DNA from: Sva-07 sp031398325
GTDB lineage: Bacteria > Actinomycetota > Acidimicrobiia > Acidimicrobiales > Ilumatobacteraceae
NCBI GenBank assembly: GCA_031398325.1
Contig: JANNNB010000173.1
Location: forward strand, 1-17,790
Length of the DNA: 17,790 bases
Reading direction: 5' to 3'
Shown: positions 16,731-17,790 of the stretch, in pieces
Numbering within the stretch: the first letter of the stretch is position 1
Layout of the letters: every line of letters starts with the position of its first letter
Program-made: the position numbers and the translations under genes
Notes under the pieces: generated by a model
What the model saw: only the letters and a program-made list of their open reading frames with translations
What the model was told of the DNA's origin: nothing
Database searches by the model: none

Positions 16731-17465
16731 TCAATGATACGGGACTGCAGGGAACTCTTCCAACAGCCGACGCTCAGAGTCCGACAATCCCCCACGTGCG
16801 TCGATCAGGTCGGCACGGTCCCGCATCGTTCGGTGCAGACGCTGCGCCAGCCTCCACCGCTCTATCCGCGCGTGGTCGCCGCTGCGCAGCACGTCCGGCG
16901 CGTCCCAGCCACGGAACGTGGCCGGACGGGTGAACTGCGGCTCCTCCAGAAGACCGTCCGCACCGAAACTCTCGGTCACCGGGCTCACGGCGTTGCCCAT
17001 CGCGCCGTCGCGCAGCCGTACGACTGCCTCGATGACGAGACACGCCGCAACCTCTCCGCCACTGAGCACGACATCGCCGACGCTGATCTCGCCATCGACG
17101 AGGTGTTGCCGCACCCGATGGTCGACGCCCTCGTAGCGTCCGCAGAGCAAGCTGAATCCGTCGCCGACCGCGAGTTCGTGCGCCAACGCCTGATCGAACC
17201 GTCGACCACCCGGACCCAACAGGAACAACGGTCGGAGCGGCTCGGCCGCATCGACCGCATCGAAGATCGGTTCGGGCTTCATGACCATCCCGGCGCTGCC
17301 GCCGAACGGTGCGTCGTCGACGGTGCGGTGCACGTCGGCAGTGTGTTCGCGGATGTCGTGACAGCGCAGGTCGAGCAAGCCGCCCGCGCGCGCCTTGCCG
17401 AGGAGGCTCTCGGCGCAGAACGCGTCGACGAGGCCAGGGAAGAGGGAGAAGACGTCGATCCGCAT
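16731..17465 (-). CDS. trmD: tRNA (guanine-37-N1) methyltransferase TrmD
   Basis: Methylates G37 next to the anticodon of tRNAs reading CNN-type codons, including the proline tRNAs, which prevents +1 slippage; a SPOUT-class homodimer using S-adenosylmethionine. The 244 residues are standard: MRIDVFSLFPGLVDAF, DDAPFGGSAGMVMKPEPIF (51-69), the trefoil-knot SAM site LLCGRYEGVDHRV (107-118) and EISVGDVVLSGGE (126-138), the linker GNAVSPVTESF, and the catalytic Asp D170 in the segment leading to LLEEPQFTRPATFRGWDAPDVLRSGDH. ATG 17463-17465 has AAGGGG (minus strand, 17470-17475) four bases upstream. It follows rimM after a gap of 28 bases in the conserved rimM-trmD-rplS order. Confidence 0.97.
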   Translation of the reverse strand: MRIDVFSLFPGLVDAFCAESLLGKARAGGLLDLRCHDIREHTADVHRTVDDAPFGGSAGMVMKPEPIFDAVDAAEPLRPLFLLGPGGRRFDQALAHELAVGDGFSLLCGRYEGVDHRVRQHLVDGEISVGDVVLSGGEVAACLVIEAVVRLRDGAMGNAVSPVTESFGADGLLEEPQFTRPATFRGWDAPDVLRSGDHARIERWRLAQRLHRTMRDRADLIDARGGLSDSERRLLEEFPAVPYH

Positions 17466-17493
17466 CGCGCCCCTTATCGTTGCAGGCGTCGCG

Positions 17494-17790
17494 TCACGCC
17501 AGGTCGAACAGGCCGTCGGGGACGTCGATCGTGATCACGCCGCCGACGTTCGAGACGACGAAGACCGATGGGACCAGCGCCCCGGATTCGAGCTCGAGGA
17601 TGTCGGAGGCCGGGTTGGCCAGCACGGCGACGCATCGGCCACGGCTCGTACCATCCACCTCGACGACCTCGGCTCCGATCAGCTCGTGCGCCCAAAGGGC
17701 GTCGGGATCGTCGAGCGGTTCGGCGTAGAGCGGCTCGTTGGCGAACCGTTCGGCGGCGGTCCGGTCGGGGATCTTGTCGAACTTGACGAC
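17494..17790 (-). CDS. rimM: ribosome maturation factor RimM (C-terminal part)
   Basis: Only the last 98 residues are in the window; the 5' end lies beyond base 17790. RimM binds ribosomal protein S19 and helps maturation of the 30S head. What is visible is the end of the N-terminal barrel domain (VVKFDKIPDRTAAERFANEPLYAE) followed by the PRC-barrel domain (LWAHELIGAEVVEVDGTSRG, LANPASDILELESGALVPSVFV). It ends ITIDVPDGLFDLA, the typical RimM ending. The stop is TGA at 17494-17496, 28 bases before trmD on the same strand, so the genes are cotranscribed. Confidence 0.93.
   Translation of the reverse strand, partial: VVKFDKIPDRTAAERFANEPLYAEPLDDPDALWAHELIGAEVVEVDGTSRGRCVAVLANPASDILELESGALVPSVFVVSNVGGVITIDVPDGLFDLA

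Noticed and set aside
16661..16795. 45-residue N-terminal extension of L19
   Set aside because: L19 is normally about 115 residues. The extension runs into trmD and has no ribosomal character, and a ribosome binding site supports ATG 16660.

Overview
This is a high-GC window with the codon use and gene content of an actinobacterium. The best guess is the class Acidimicrobiia, possibly Ilumatobacter-like. That guess rests on a DUF222/HNH endonuclease, a DUF1349 protein, an AddAB-type (not AdnAB-type) helicase-nuclease pair, a small SPOR-like protein and start signals typical of leaderless actinobacterial mRNAs. No rRNA, tRNA, CRISPR array, insertion sequence or prophage is visible.

Layout. 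(1) 1-3483, accessory-looking: a possible 54-residue minus-strand ORF, a GNAT acetyltransferase, a DUF1349 protein with a hairpin behind it, a DUF222-HNH endonuclease and a small ACT-like protein, with sizeable non-coding gaps. (2) 3510-5666, minus strand: a TRAM-domain RumA-type RNA uridine methyltransferase followed by pseudouridine-5'-phosphate glycosidase (psuG). (3) 5727-14150, plus strand: a small SPOR-like protein; rpe, broken by one extra C in a C5 run; an overlapping GHMP kinase that resembles glucuronokinase; then an overlapping AddB-like/AddA-like pair. (4) 14092-15691, minus strand: a crotonase-family enzyme and a bitopic membrane protein whose gene overlaps the end of the AddA-like gene tail to tail. 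A 36-38 residue membrane protein is transcribed divergently from the crotonase. (5) 15848-17790, minus strand: rimM (cut by the window edge), trmD, rplS and yraN, the usual translation cluster but without lepB and rnhB between rplS and yraN.

How the genes work together. The rimM-trmD-rplS-yraN block serves ribosome maturation, tRNA G37 methylation and large-subunit structure. The RumA-like enzyme and PsuG both act on modified uridines, one writing a mark and one degrading the free nucleotide. Rpe and the GHMP kinase are translationally linked sugar-phosphate enzymes. The AddA/AddB-like pair would form one double-strand-break resection enzyme.

The most notable points are the rpe frameshift at a CCC-C site, recurrent TANNNT-(6-8 nt)-start signals, an AddB-like subunit with only three of four iron-sulfur cysteines, and a divergent gene pair separated by 17-23 bp with overlapping -10 elements. 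I found no convincing wholly new multi-gene system. Everything is read by eye; no similarity search was run.
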